In this document: piece after piece, positions 24,271 to 35,608 of the stretch
Position numbering within the stretch: the stretch's first letter is position 1
Layout of the letters: each line of letters starts with the position of its first letter
Origin: Fistulifera solaris
Taxonomy: Eukaryota > Bacillariophyta > Bacillariophyceae > Naviculales > Stauroneidaceae
Assembly (NCBI GenBank): GCA_030295235.1
Contig: AP026162.1
Location: 1,240,001-1,304,000 of the forward strand
Length of the DNA: 64,000 nt
Direction: 5' to 3'
Position numbers and translations under genes: made by a program
The notes under the pieces: generated by a model
Database searches by the model: none
What the model was told of the DNA's origin: nothing
Seen by the model: only the letters and a program-made list of their open reading frames with translations

Positions 24271-25290
24271 TGCGTCGAAAAAGCATCCGTATCGTCGACT
24301 GCCATTTTCACTATGGTGGTAAAGTGTTGGTTGTACGCGATCGCGACTAAATTCCAGTCACGATCGACATAATGAAACGATCTTGAAGCGCCACAAAAGT
24401 GGTCAACAAACAAAAGCGCGAAGTGTATAATCGAATGCCATGGAAATACCAATACATGAACTAACTATCATCTTAATTCGAAACGCAACTATTTGCGTCG
24501 AAAAGCATCCGTACAGTCGACTGCCATTTTCACTATGATGGTAAAGTGTTGGTTCTACGCGATCGCGACTAAATTTTAGTCACTGGAAACGCCACCGAAG
24601 CAATGAGAGCACCAAAGTGGTCAACAAACAAAAGCGCAAAGTGTATAATCAAATGCCATGGAAAAACCAATATATGAAATATGAACTTAACTATCATCTT
24701 CATTCGAAACGCAACTATTTGCGTCGAAAAGCATTGGTATCGTCGACTGCCATTTTCACTATGGTGGTAAAGTGTTGGTTATACGCGATCACGACTAGAT
24801 TTCAGTCACGATCAACATAATGAAACGACCTTGAAACACCACAAAAGTGGTCCTCAAACAAAAGCTTAAAGTGTATAATCGAATGCCATGGTAATACCAG
24901 TATATGAACTAATTATCCTCTTTATTCGAAATGCAACTATTTACGTCGAAAAGCATCCGTATCGTCGACTGTCATTTTCACTATGCTGGTAAAGTGTAGG
25001 TTCTACGCGATCGCGACCAAATTTTAGTCACTTGAAAAGCCACCGAAGCAATGAGAGCACCAAAGTGGTCAACAAACAAAAGCTCAAAGTGTAGAATCAA
25101 ATGCCATGGAAATACCAATACATGAACTAACTATCATCTTCATTCGAAACGCAACTATTTGCGTCGAAAAGCATTCGTATCGTCGACTGCCATTTTCACT
25201 ATAATGGTAAAGTGTTGGTTCTACGCGATCGCGACTAAATTTCAGTCATTAGAGCACCAAAGTGGCCCACAAACAAAAGCGCGAAGTGGA
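24271..25290. repeat. tandem satellite, ~223-bp unit in an alternating A-B-A-B-A order
   Basis: Five units start at the conserved TGCGTCGAAAAGCAT motif: 24271, 24494, 24720, 24942 (TACGTCG variant) and 25160, giving periods of 223, 226, 222 and 218 bp. Each unit contains CGTCGACTGCCATTTTCACTAT, GGTAAAGTGTTGGTT and TACGCGATCGCGACTAAATT. Units 1 and 3 continue with CAGTCACGATCRACATAATGAAACG. Units 2 and 4 continue with GTCACTgGAAACGCCACCGAAGCAATGAGAGCACC. The array is therefore a two-unit higher-order repeat of about 445 bp. Unit 5 is truncated. No coding potential. Confidence 0.9.
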
Positions 25291-25665
25291 GTTGGTGGAA
25301 TTCGAACGATCATTTATCGGGACTTATTTATCTAGGTCGACTATTCATCCTTTTTAAAGCATATATCAATCGTTGCAAAAAGTAATACGGAGTATGCGCT
25401 TGCGATGAACTTCAAAGCAGGAGAAAGAGGAACCTTTCGACCCATAGAAATTCCCAAGAACTTTACTTAGCCCCGCACAGCGTTTCCGGCGCCTCACAAA
25501 TTGCAATAAAACATAATTATCTTTACTATCCTATTCTTCTAATTGATTTCCCAGCAGTGACTTTTATTTCGTTTGCTACCCAGTCAAGTCAATCGTCTAC
25601 TGAGTGTCGACCGCTAAAGGACCACGCACACTTTGTGTCGGACGCAGCCCTACCCTTTGCACAAT
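25291..25665. other. spacer
   Basis: About 375 bp between the satellite and the 3' end of the DUF2997 gene. Nothing recognised. Confidence 0.4.
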
Positions 25666-26031
25666 TTACCAAGAAGAACTTCCTTCCCAGTCCGATTGCG
25701 TAATTTTCTGATTGACGACGATTTCCTCTTCAAACATTTCTTCCGTCGGCGAACTCGAAATGACTACACCCAAAGCGGCGTTGATATTTTCGGTAATTTT
25801 GTGACAATTAGCTCCCTTGACTCCACGGACGGTCTCTTCCACTCGACCATCTGGGTATATTTTGAATTCAATTTGTTCGAGTTGTCCAGCTCCTCCGCCC
25901 GAGGCCGAACTGCTGCTCCACGCATCGGCGTTCATGGAGAGCGACGTTGTCGCCAACGTCTTTGGAAGAACCGCAAAAGCGTTTGCTTTTCCGATGCATG
26001 CAACCAAAACAAACAAGAGTTTGAGCATCAT
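25666..26031 (-). CDS. nucleus-encoded plastid protein with DUF2997-like domain
   Basis: 121 aa. A signal peptide ends in ANAF-AVLP (bipartite plastid targeting), a short transit region follows, then IEFKIYPDGRVEETVRGVKGANCHKITENINAALG and a C-terminus rich in E and S. The IEFxIYPDGRVEExVxGVKGxxCxxxT pattern is that of DUF2997, small proteins of cyanobacteria and plastids of unknown function. Intronless. It diverges from the DnaJ gene with ~390 bp between starts. Confidence 0.75.
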   Translation of the reverse strand: MMLKLLFVLVACIGKANAFAVLPKTLATTSLSMNADAWSSSSASGGGAGQLEQIEFKIYPDGRVEETVRGVKGANCHKITENINAALGVVISSSPTEEMFEEEIVVNQKITQSDWEGSSSW

Positions 26032-27821
<1,790 letters not shown>

Positions 27822-27960
27822 CATGCGAAACTTATGCAATGTAGTTTCGACAAATAGATATTCTCTTAACTCTGTTTTAGTCAAATCTATTCGACAAGGT
27901 AAGGGACGCAATAAACAGTATACTCAACACCATCTCTACGCCGAGCTTCGGCGAAGACTT

Positions 27961-29337
27961 TTAGTAAACAAGGCCAAGATTGTTGACTTCCCAGCTGTTT
28001 GTTGGCCACGGATCTCTCTCGCTAGCACGCTGCAGTAAAACTCGCGTCCAAGCAACCCATGCTCCAAATGAAAGCCTCTTGTCCCACGCCGTTCCCCAGT
28101 CTTGCTGGAGTTGCAGCGCTTGACTAGCAGCCGCCTGAGCCCTTTCATAATCATTTTGATGCAACAATTTCTGTGCCAAAAGAACTAAAGGTTCAAATGC
28201 CCATGGATTCCTCTCATGGCATTCTTGCAATTGTAGAATTATATTCTTTGGGTCGTTGTCGGGTTCTCCTGATGATGATACAACGCTCCAGTAGAGATCA
28301 CGGGCTTTCTCCTCATCTTGTAACGAAAGTTTGCTTGTTCCGTTGGCAAACACGGGTGGAATCGCTGGCAAAACTTCATCACGAGCTGAAACCATGTCGT
28401 CGTGATATCGTTTTACCACTTGAGCTAAATCGGAAACGTAGCTCATCCACAAACCGGGTTTTGATACTCCAGGCCAAAGAGCAGCAGTATCGTGTCGGCC
28501 CTCCCTATCTTGACCAGGTATAATCATTGAACCATCCTCTCCCCCGCCGCCGAATAATTGATCCTGCCAGCCAAAGTATTGATCGGCTATGTCTGCCATC
28601 GTAAAAACAACTAGCAATCGAAGTGTTTCAGCGGAAAGATATACTTCCTTATCTGCTTCTCTGAGATGGGGCACAGAAAGGCCTTCTAGTGGAATGAATC
28701 CTTGTTTGAGTACGGTATTTACCACGACATTCTGTCGATCAATGATACAGAATAAATGAACCAGTTCTTCGGCTTCTGAGCCAATCAGTCGCGTCATGAC
28801 ATCTCGCTCCGTCGATGGATCAAATAGGGCAAGGTTCACGTAAGAATTACTGTATGCACTGTGGAAAAGGCCAACACGGGCAATCTTTTTGCCTTCATTT
28901 ATTGAATACAGAATGGATCAAGTATGGCAGGTATCGAGCAATTTCGTGAGGTGCCAAAGATAATGAGGCAATTGCGAACGACTTTTGAACGCACCTTGGC
29001 CCCAGAGGCGCAAAATGTCATGAACACCGACCAGATGCTCTAAAAATGTGCTGTGCTTGTGCCAGCACCGGTGGGCACCTCTTTGTTTCAGGGCACGAAT
29101 ACTCGTTGTCAAAACCGGCCCGTCGAGTTCATCGTAATCTTCTGCTAATATGAGCTCGAAAGTTGCATTTCGATTGCCATAAGTTGCAGCGTCCGCCGAC
29201 AAAAAACATTCCAAAGGAGAGTACACAGAAGCCGTAGCAAAGGTGCGTTCTGCAGCGTTGACAATCAATCGACTTGAATAGAATCGATGCATCAATAAGA
29301 AAAATGCTGAAAACATTTTCATGCAGTTCGTCATCAT
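27961..29337 (-). CDS. DUF6817-like protein with C-terminal TPR-like region
   Basis: 424 aa in two exons (intron 28893-28994, 102 nt). Exon 1 ends in HSTFLEHLVGVHDILRLWGQ; exon 2 starts with KKIARVGLFHSAYSNSYVNLALFDP and continues to IGSEAEELVHLFCIIDR. The H..FL.HL.G....L..WG...VARVGLFHS.Y arrangement resembles the HD-like DUF6817 family, with conserved His residues likely binding metal; function unknown. The C-terminal part (NPWAFEPLVLLAQKLLHQNDYERAQAAASQAL) looks like a TPR pair. The open frame continues upstream to 29442 without ATG. The ATG at 29337 gives a hydrophobic N-terminus (MFSAFFLLMHRF), possibly a signal. Confidence 0.7.
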
Positions 29338-29547
29338 GATCTGCGAGAGCTTTACCAAATGACTTCGAATGAGGATGTAATGTACCGCAAAATCAATATT
29401 GTTGCAAGGAGTTTGGCAAATACGGAGTAGTCTTTGCAACACGTTTCCTCGATCTTCGATCTCTTTACCTGGTATTCATTCGCAATTCGCAGTCGAGGGT
29501 CGAGGTCGAGGGGAATAAATAATCATCGCGCACCCTTAATCACTCTT

Positions 29548-29601
29548 CACGACTGAAATGCAGTCGTGCCGAATACGGACAACAATTTAGTCTATAGTAA
29601 A
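29548..29601. repeat. dispersed palindromic element, copy 1
   Basis: CACGACTGAAATGCAGTCGTG at 29548-29568 is a perfect 8-bp inverted repeat around a 5-nt loop. It is followed within ~25 bp by a TAGTCTATAGTA-type box, as in the other copies. Confidence 0.6.
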
Positions 29602-29766
29602 ATAGGCAGAAACGACGTTTCGCAGGTTTTTTTTGACCCAAATATCAATGCGTGTAATGTAAACACCCATAAAGACGATGCATTGCAACAACGACACAGG
29701 AACCTCAAGAAATATAGCGAACGAACGACTTGTAGGCAACATAGTCGCTCGAAACTAAATATGATT

Positions 29767-29820
29767 CATGACTGAAGTGCAGTCGTGGATAAGTTGACAT
29801 ACACTTCGTACGAGAGTAGA
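29767..29820. repeat. dispersed palindromic element, copy 2
   Basis: CATGACTGAAGTGCAGTCGTG at 29767-29787 followed by ACATACACTTCGTACGAGAGTA. Same order of parts as copies 1, 3 and 4, and about 220 bp from copy 1. Confidence 0.6.
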
Positions 29821-30978
29821 TACGGTTGCTCATTATGAATCAGACGGAAACTCTGGCTGTTTGTGTTTATTTGCATCCAACGAGACTCATCTTTCCTTAC
29901 ACTCTAGAGCCGCCTGCCGCCTCCCGCCTCCGGCGCCTAGCCCCAGCGGAGAGCTAGTTTGGTGCAGCGCTTAGCTTATAGTTGATTGGTGATTGGGATT
30001 GACGACGTTTATAGCGTTTTTGCTGTGTGAGAGACGATAGACGATGGCCGGACGACAAATAATAGATCAAAACGAGATATGACACTGACCACGTCACCAA
30101 AAATCATCGCTGAAAGCGTGGAACGTGGAAGGTTGGAGTTGTGATGTGGCACGTGGCACTTCAAGTCCCTACGCCGCAACGGTGAAAGAAAGCCGACCTC
30201 GTGGCCAGACCAACGGGAAAATGTGTTTGGATGGCTGTGAGAGGTCTAATTTTAGTGACCGTGCGAACTGTCCAGACTCCAGACGGCCGAAAGACGAAAG
30301 ATACTCTCGGAAGTGGAGCAAAAACTGTTCCGGTGTCGTCATCATTTTTCGTCTTCACTTACTATAGCATTTTCTGTACAATCCATGCCGACAACGACGA
30401 ATGAGACGAAACGCACGAAGTTTGCGCTTCTTATCCACATCGCGCACAATTTTCGAATCTCAGAGCTTCGAAAAGACACAAAAACAAACTTACCTCAAAA
30501 ACACAATTAATGTAAGTTGAGGATGTGAAGCTTGGGACGATGGTTTCAGGGAATGGTGTACAATTGTCTTCGAAATCGAGGAAGAATAACCGCACTTTGC
30601 TTTTGCCATGAAGTTGTGTCGAATGATTTAGCGCAGCGACCCACTAAGAAATTGCAAGAGTTCGACGAACCTTCTGATGGACCAGAATTGAGCAAATCAA
30701 GCTGTACATGAAGTGGTGGCTGTCAGATGTGTGCTTGAAAACTGTTCTACTTTGTGAGCGGGTGCAGGAGTGAAGGCGTTCGCTTTGCCGTTTGATGAAA
30801 TTACTGACTCTCGAACTGTTCGACGCTGATTCATTATTCATACTACGGTTTCTTGGTCGCTGTTTGAGAACTATGTGTCGTTAATGATGTTCCTTGCTTT
30901 CCTGTCTTCTAATAATCCTGCTTCAACTCATTGACTCCAGCTTGCGCTTTCATAGCCTATTCTTCAGCCGTCAATATT

Positions 30979-32414
30979 ATGAAGTTTGTCAAGAGCGCTG
31001 TAGTTTTTCTGTTATATACAGGCTTTAGTGCTGAAGCGCTATTGACCAATCCGATTAAGACGTCTTCTTTAGGAAACCCAATGTAAGTTACTTGTCTTCA
31101 TATCAGAGAAAAGCCTTCAGACGTTAAAACGCGTCGCTGGCAATTCTGTTTTGGCTCAATCTCACTGAAGTCAACCCATTTTTAAGCCTAACGGACCGTG
31201 CGTACGTAACTCGCGATATCAAGACACCTGATCCTATACCAGAGGAAGGCCAGCTTGCCGCTCTTGAGCTAATGAAGACCGGTCGCCTTTACCGATACAA
31301 CGTTGCTAGTGCCGAGGAAAGTGTGGTCAGTCAATGCGAGAAAGATATCGCTGACTACACTGGGCATAAGTATTGCGTTGCTCTGAACTCTTGTGGATCT
31401 GCTCTCATGCTTTTATTGAAGACGACTGGACTGAAAAATGGAGGAAAGGTTCTTAGCAACGCCTTCACCTTTGGCGCTGTTCCAAGTGCAATTGAGCACG
31501 CTGGTGGCAGGGCGGTGTACGTGGAATCGACGATGGATATGGTCATGGATACCGAAGACATGGAAAAGAAGCTTAAAGAAAATCCAGACTGCAAACACGT
31601 TCTCATTTCTCACATGCGTGGAAAGGTCGCCGACATGAATACAATCAAGGCTCTTTGTGACAAATACGATGCCATTCTCTTGGAGGATTGCGCTCACTCT
31701 CTTGGTGTCCGTTACGATGGAAAGCACAGTGGACATGTAGGAGTGGCTTGTGCTGTTAGCAGTCAGTCTTATAAAATGATTAACTCTGGTGAAGGCGGCT
31801 TCTTGCTCACCGACGACCCTGACATCGCCGCGCAGACTGCTGTTTACGCCGGTGCCTACGAAGGTCTTTCAGCAAAACACATGACCGTACCCGACCAGGC
31901 TGCGTTCAAAGATTACCCCGTTACTCTTCCTAACTATTCCATCCGAATGTCAAGCCTCGCTGCTGCCGTCATCCGACCTCAAATTAAAACCCTTGATGAA
32001 AGAATCGAGAAATACAATAACCGTTACTACAAGCTCGTCGCACAGCTGGAAGAGCATGTTGGAGAGCACATGAGCATCCCGAAGCTGACTCCCGAAGTTG
32101 ACTTGATGGTTCACGATTCTCTTCAGTTCAATCTCGACGAAAAGTTCACTCCCGAAATGATCGAGGAGTTTTTGGCGGAATGCAGTGCACACGGTCTGCC
32201 TGTCGAACTCTTCGGCCATAAGAGCAACGCGAGAAACTTCGTTAACTGGGGATTCGCCCCTGCGACCGAACCACTTCCTAAGACTGCAGCGATGCTTTCG
32301 CGTGCGTGCGACGTTCGAATGCCTCTGATGTGGGACGATGAGGACTTTGATGACATGGCGAATGTTCTCATTGAAAGCGTGCAAACTGTCCTCGCCAATC
32401 ATAACATGATGTAA
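30979..32414 (+). CDS. DegT/DnrJ/EryC1/StrS-type PLP-dependent aminotransferase
   Basis: 443 aa. Exon 1 (30979-31082) encodes a signal peptide (MKFVKSAVVFLLYTGFSAEA); intron 31083-31186 (104 nt); exon 2 continues ILTDRAYVTRDIK and the fold-I aminotransferase core. PLP-site features: CVALNSCGSALMLLL, the LEDCAHSLGVRYDGKHSG block, and AVSSQSYKMINSGEGGFLLT with the predicted Schiff-base Lys (~residue 230). This family makes amino sugars for glycans and antibiotics in bacteria. In a eukaryote with a secretory or plastid signal, the substrate is unknown. The gene is closer in style to bacterial sugar aminotransferases, so ancient transfer is possible but not shown here. Confidence 0.85.
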
Positions 32415-33289
32415 AGTCATGCCAATATACTCGATTGTTCATATTCTTCTAGAAACCGAAGTTCAACAAACTGACTTTTTCTCTAGAGACATAGATTTGA
32501 GAGGCATTTAGCCCATCCACCATATCGCTGCAATTGTATTTCAACAATGAGTTAAATATTTCGAATTGTTGCTCAGTAATTCAGTCCATCCTCCATAGTT
32601 TATGCAATTTTGTACCGTCACTGGCGAAACATCATTATTATTTTTTATACTGTAGTTGAGCAGGCTTGTATTCTTTCGTCAAAATACTGCGGGTGCCGTA
32701 AGCCGTAAAAACTATGCGACTCTTGACTGAATTGCAGTCGTGGAGAAACGTCGTCTACACTACCGGCTATAGTAACGTGTTTTTAGACCCCGTCCGGCGA
32801 AATTGGGGCCCTTTTGTGGGGTTAAAATGTTAAAATTGCTAGAAGCCGTGGTTTTGTCTCCTAGCGTATAAAACACAAAAAAAATAAAACAACATTCATT
32901 TTTTTAATTAAAAAAAAAAACGAAATTGAAGGATATGTCGGACGTCTCCAACGCCCAAAAATTGAGCAAAATACGACCATTACAAAATTCACAACAAAAT
33001 GTGAGTGATTCTTGAACGCTACGTAATCTTCTAAAACTGCTGCATCTATAAACAACTAACAGGGATTAGACCACAAGTGACACATAAAGAAGATGTTTGA
33101 CGGTTGATTGTTGCTTTGGCCGATGTGAAAGAGAAAACGAAGCAGAAACACCAGTTTATTGATTTCATTTAGTATAGTAGGAGGAACAAAGGATGGTAAT
33201 GAAGTCGACATTGCTTTGTTGTGATGTCAATAAAGGCGACGTTTTGTTTTTGTGAAAGGCATTTTTTTTTAAAACAATTGTGATTCGTG
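32415..33289. other. spacer with A/T runs
   Basis: Non-coding. Contains the third palindromic element (32722-32776) and an A/T-rich stretch at 32873-32925 with several poly-A and poly-T runs. No supported gene. Confidence 0.5.
32722..32776. repeat. dispersed palindromic element, copy 3
   Basis: CTTGACTGAATTGCAGTCGTG (32722-32742) followed by GTCTACACTACCGGCTATAGTA (32752-32773). Confidence 0.6.
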
Positions 33290-33845
33290 ACTACTGCATT
33301 TGTACTAATGACTACTGTACAATCCAGTCTTGACTGGCGTAAACCAGCACTCCGTTTCATAGTAAAAATTCAATAGGCGTCGATCCTCGGATTTTCGACG
33401 TGAAAATAAATGAAGCTCTAAACAAGTAGTTCAGAATCATCATTGTTGCGACTTTATTTACCCGTAATTATAACTATATTCGCAGTTGAATGACAATGGA
33501 CGGATGCGAGAGACGCAAAACGGAACACTTTGTTGTTCGGTTCATGACTACTGTACAATCCAGTCTTGGCTGGCGTAAACCAGCACTCCGTTTCATAGTA
33601 AAAATTCAATAGGCGTCGATCCTCGGATTTTCGACGAAAAAATGAAGCTCTAAACAAGTAGTCCAGAATCATCATTGTTGCGACTTTATTTACCCGTAAT
33701 CATAACTATATTCGCAGTTGAATGACAATGGACGGATGCGAGAGACGCAAAACGGAACACTTTGTTGTTCGGTTCATGACTACTGTTCAAACCAGTCTTG
33801 GCTGGCGTAAACCAACACTCCGTTTCATAGTGAATTTTCAAGGAT
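33290..33845. repeat. tandem repeat, ~234-bp unit, about 2.3 copies
   Basis: GACTACTG-TACAATCCAGTCTT-GACTGGCGTAAACCAGC starts at 33310, 33546 and 33778 (periods 236 and 232). The unit also includes TTCATAGTAAAAATTCAATAGGCGTCGATCC and GGACGGATGCGAGAGACGCAAAACGG. The two full units are almost identical; the third is cut off after CGTTTCATAGTGAATTTTC. It lies directly upstream of an EGF-repeat gene. Confidence 0.88.
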
Positions 33846-33922
33846 TCACGAAAAAAATTACGACGACGACGCAATAGTAACCCATCGCGCTTTTTATTGC
33901 GTCTCGCAGAAAAAGACTTACC

Positions 33923-35020
33923 TTGCCAATTCTATACGGAGTAATAGTCTTTCAGTCGATATCATCAGCTTATATTGTTGTGATTTGCGTAAGTGATCTA
34001 GACGCAATGTCGGGGAGAGTCGATTGCAATCCGGACGCAACAATTTATTGTTTGAACGGAGGATATTGCTCTCAGGGAGATGCTTTGGGATGCCGTTGTA
34101 CCGGTGGATATTCAGGTCAACACTGTGAAATTGATCCTCCTCCTTGTACATTAGAATGTTTGAATGGAGGCGCATGTACAACAGGAGACTCACGATACAA
34201 TTTTGAGTGGCCCGGAGAGAAGCCCGAAGATGGTATATTCTGTTCGTGCCCGAAAGGTTTTGGAGGATTCTATTGCGAGTACGAAGCCGACATTTGCGGA
34301 AACTACGATCACGTCTGTCTGCATGGTACAAAGTGTCAAAGAAACGATGAACACGATAGCTACAATTGTGTTTGCGACAAGACAAGCGAGCGATGTATAG
34401 AGAAACTGGAAACTCAATTTTGCATGCCTGCGAACGATATCGCTTTGATCGGCTTAGATGTTGTAGAATACTACGGAGGGATGGCTATTCCATCGTTTTG
34501 CATGAATGGTGGAAAATGTAAAGCCATTTTTATTGACGGAGACTGGTACGTACGAGTGAGACCCGCTATATACAATACGCCCTCCTAATTGACTTTTCTC
34601 AATTGCTACTCAAAGGCATTCCGCATGTGAGTGTCTTCCACTTTTACGGGCCCTCACTGCGAGTACATCCGAACCAGTAGTGAGATTAGAATAGCAGGTA
34701 ATGCAATCTACGGATTCGATGACGAAGCTAAAATGAGGAAGGCTTTAGGGGGACTGCTAGCGGTTGTCGCAACCTGTCTTGCTGTGGGGATGATACTTTG
34801 TGCGAGACAAGTCAGACGCATTATCAAACGACGCAGCCAACCGGCCGCACAAATCAGTCTACAAGGGTTTCGAAAGAAGTACGATGACGATGAATTTTTT
34901 GGTGCATTGTCTCCCAACGGGAATATGCTATTCCCCGGCTTCAATGGTGGGCGTACTTTTGATGATCGAGAGACTGATCAAGAAGAAGTTATCAACTTAT
35001 CGGACGTCTTTCTGCATTAA
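33923..35020 (+). CDS. EGF-repeat single-pass membrane protein, second member (start uncertain, one apparent frameshift)
   Basis: The frame is open from 33923 (no ATG) and reads a hydrophobic stretch (SSAYIVVICVS) like a signal peptide, but the first in-frame ATG is 34007, after it. An upstream exon or a lost start codon is likely. From 34007 the product is 314 aa. EGF-like modules: CLNGGYCSQ...GCRCTGGYSGQHCE, CLNGGACTTG...CSCPKGFGGFYCEY, CLHGTKCQ...CVC and SFCMNGGKC. Intron 34546-34615 (70 nt). One T is missing from TTTT (34642-34645): restoring it gives ACECLPLFTGPHCEY, a proper EGF end. Then a transmembrane helix (LLAVVATCLAVGMILC) and a ~75-aa basic-then-acidic cytoplasmic tail. Shorter than the other two family members. 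Confidence 0.78.
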
Positions 35021-35608
35021 ATCATCGCACAGGAAGATAAGATCTGTGACAATGTCCGTAAGGTACACGTACACGGAGAAAAATGATAATATCGCGAGGG
35101 GACTGGCTTGGTTCGAGTCGAAGAGACACTAAATTCAAGAGACGTTCTATTCCTGCCGCCCTCCGCTTTCCGATACGGCGCAACCCCCCGAAGATTGCCC
35201 AGTAATCGACATTTTGCTTCAATCTATCGATTGGTGAGAGTCTCTTCTAAGAATGAAACGAAACGAAAGGTGCATTGCGCATTGCTTCTGTTCGCGGTCA
35301 CGTAGGCTTGATCCGGTATTGGAAGGCCTTAACAAAAACTCCCTCCATTTCCCTAATAATTGAGGTATTTAAGTGCTTAAAAGCCGTTCAGTGTCCGTTG
35401 CGAACGTTTCTACTTATACTTAAAGAAAATTAACCGCTGTTTCTGGCACGCGGTCCGGTGTTGCCTCTCCGTGGGTTGGCTTTTTCTGCCCTCCACTTCC
35501 TTGGAAGTGCGCGCCAGAAAAACAAAACGCGACGAAGAAACCAAGAACCAATCCTCCCACAACAAATATTATTATCTACGCCATACCTTTCCCCTGCCAA
35601 CAGCAATA
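35021..35608. promoter_or_regulatory. spacer between two EGF-repeat genes
   Basis: 588 bp with the promoter of the third EGF-repeat gene. No distinct motif identified. Confidence 0.4.

Larger units (their letters stand above)
29338..30978. other. long divergent spacer with two dispersed palindromic elements
   Basis: About 1.64 kb between the DUF6817-like gene (-) and the aminotransferase gene (+). It holds two copies of the CACGACTG-n5-CAGTCGTG element (listed separately). Short ORFs at 30125-30510 have no recognisable product and were not accepted. Confidence 0.5.

Noticed and set aside
24271-25290. Centromere satellite
   Set aside because: Only five units and no AT-rich core were seen; nothing in the sequence supports a centromere role.
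30125-30510. Overlapping short ORFs in the 29.4-31 kb spacer
   Set aside because: Several frames are open on both strands by chance; none shows a domain, signal or splice pattern.
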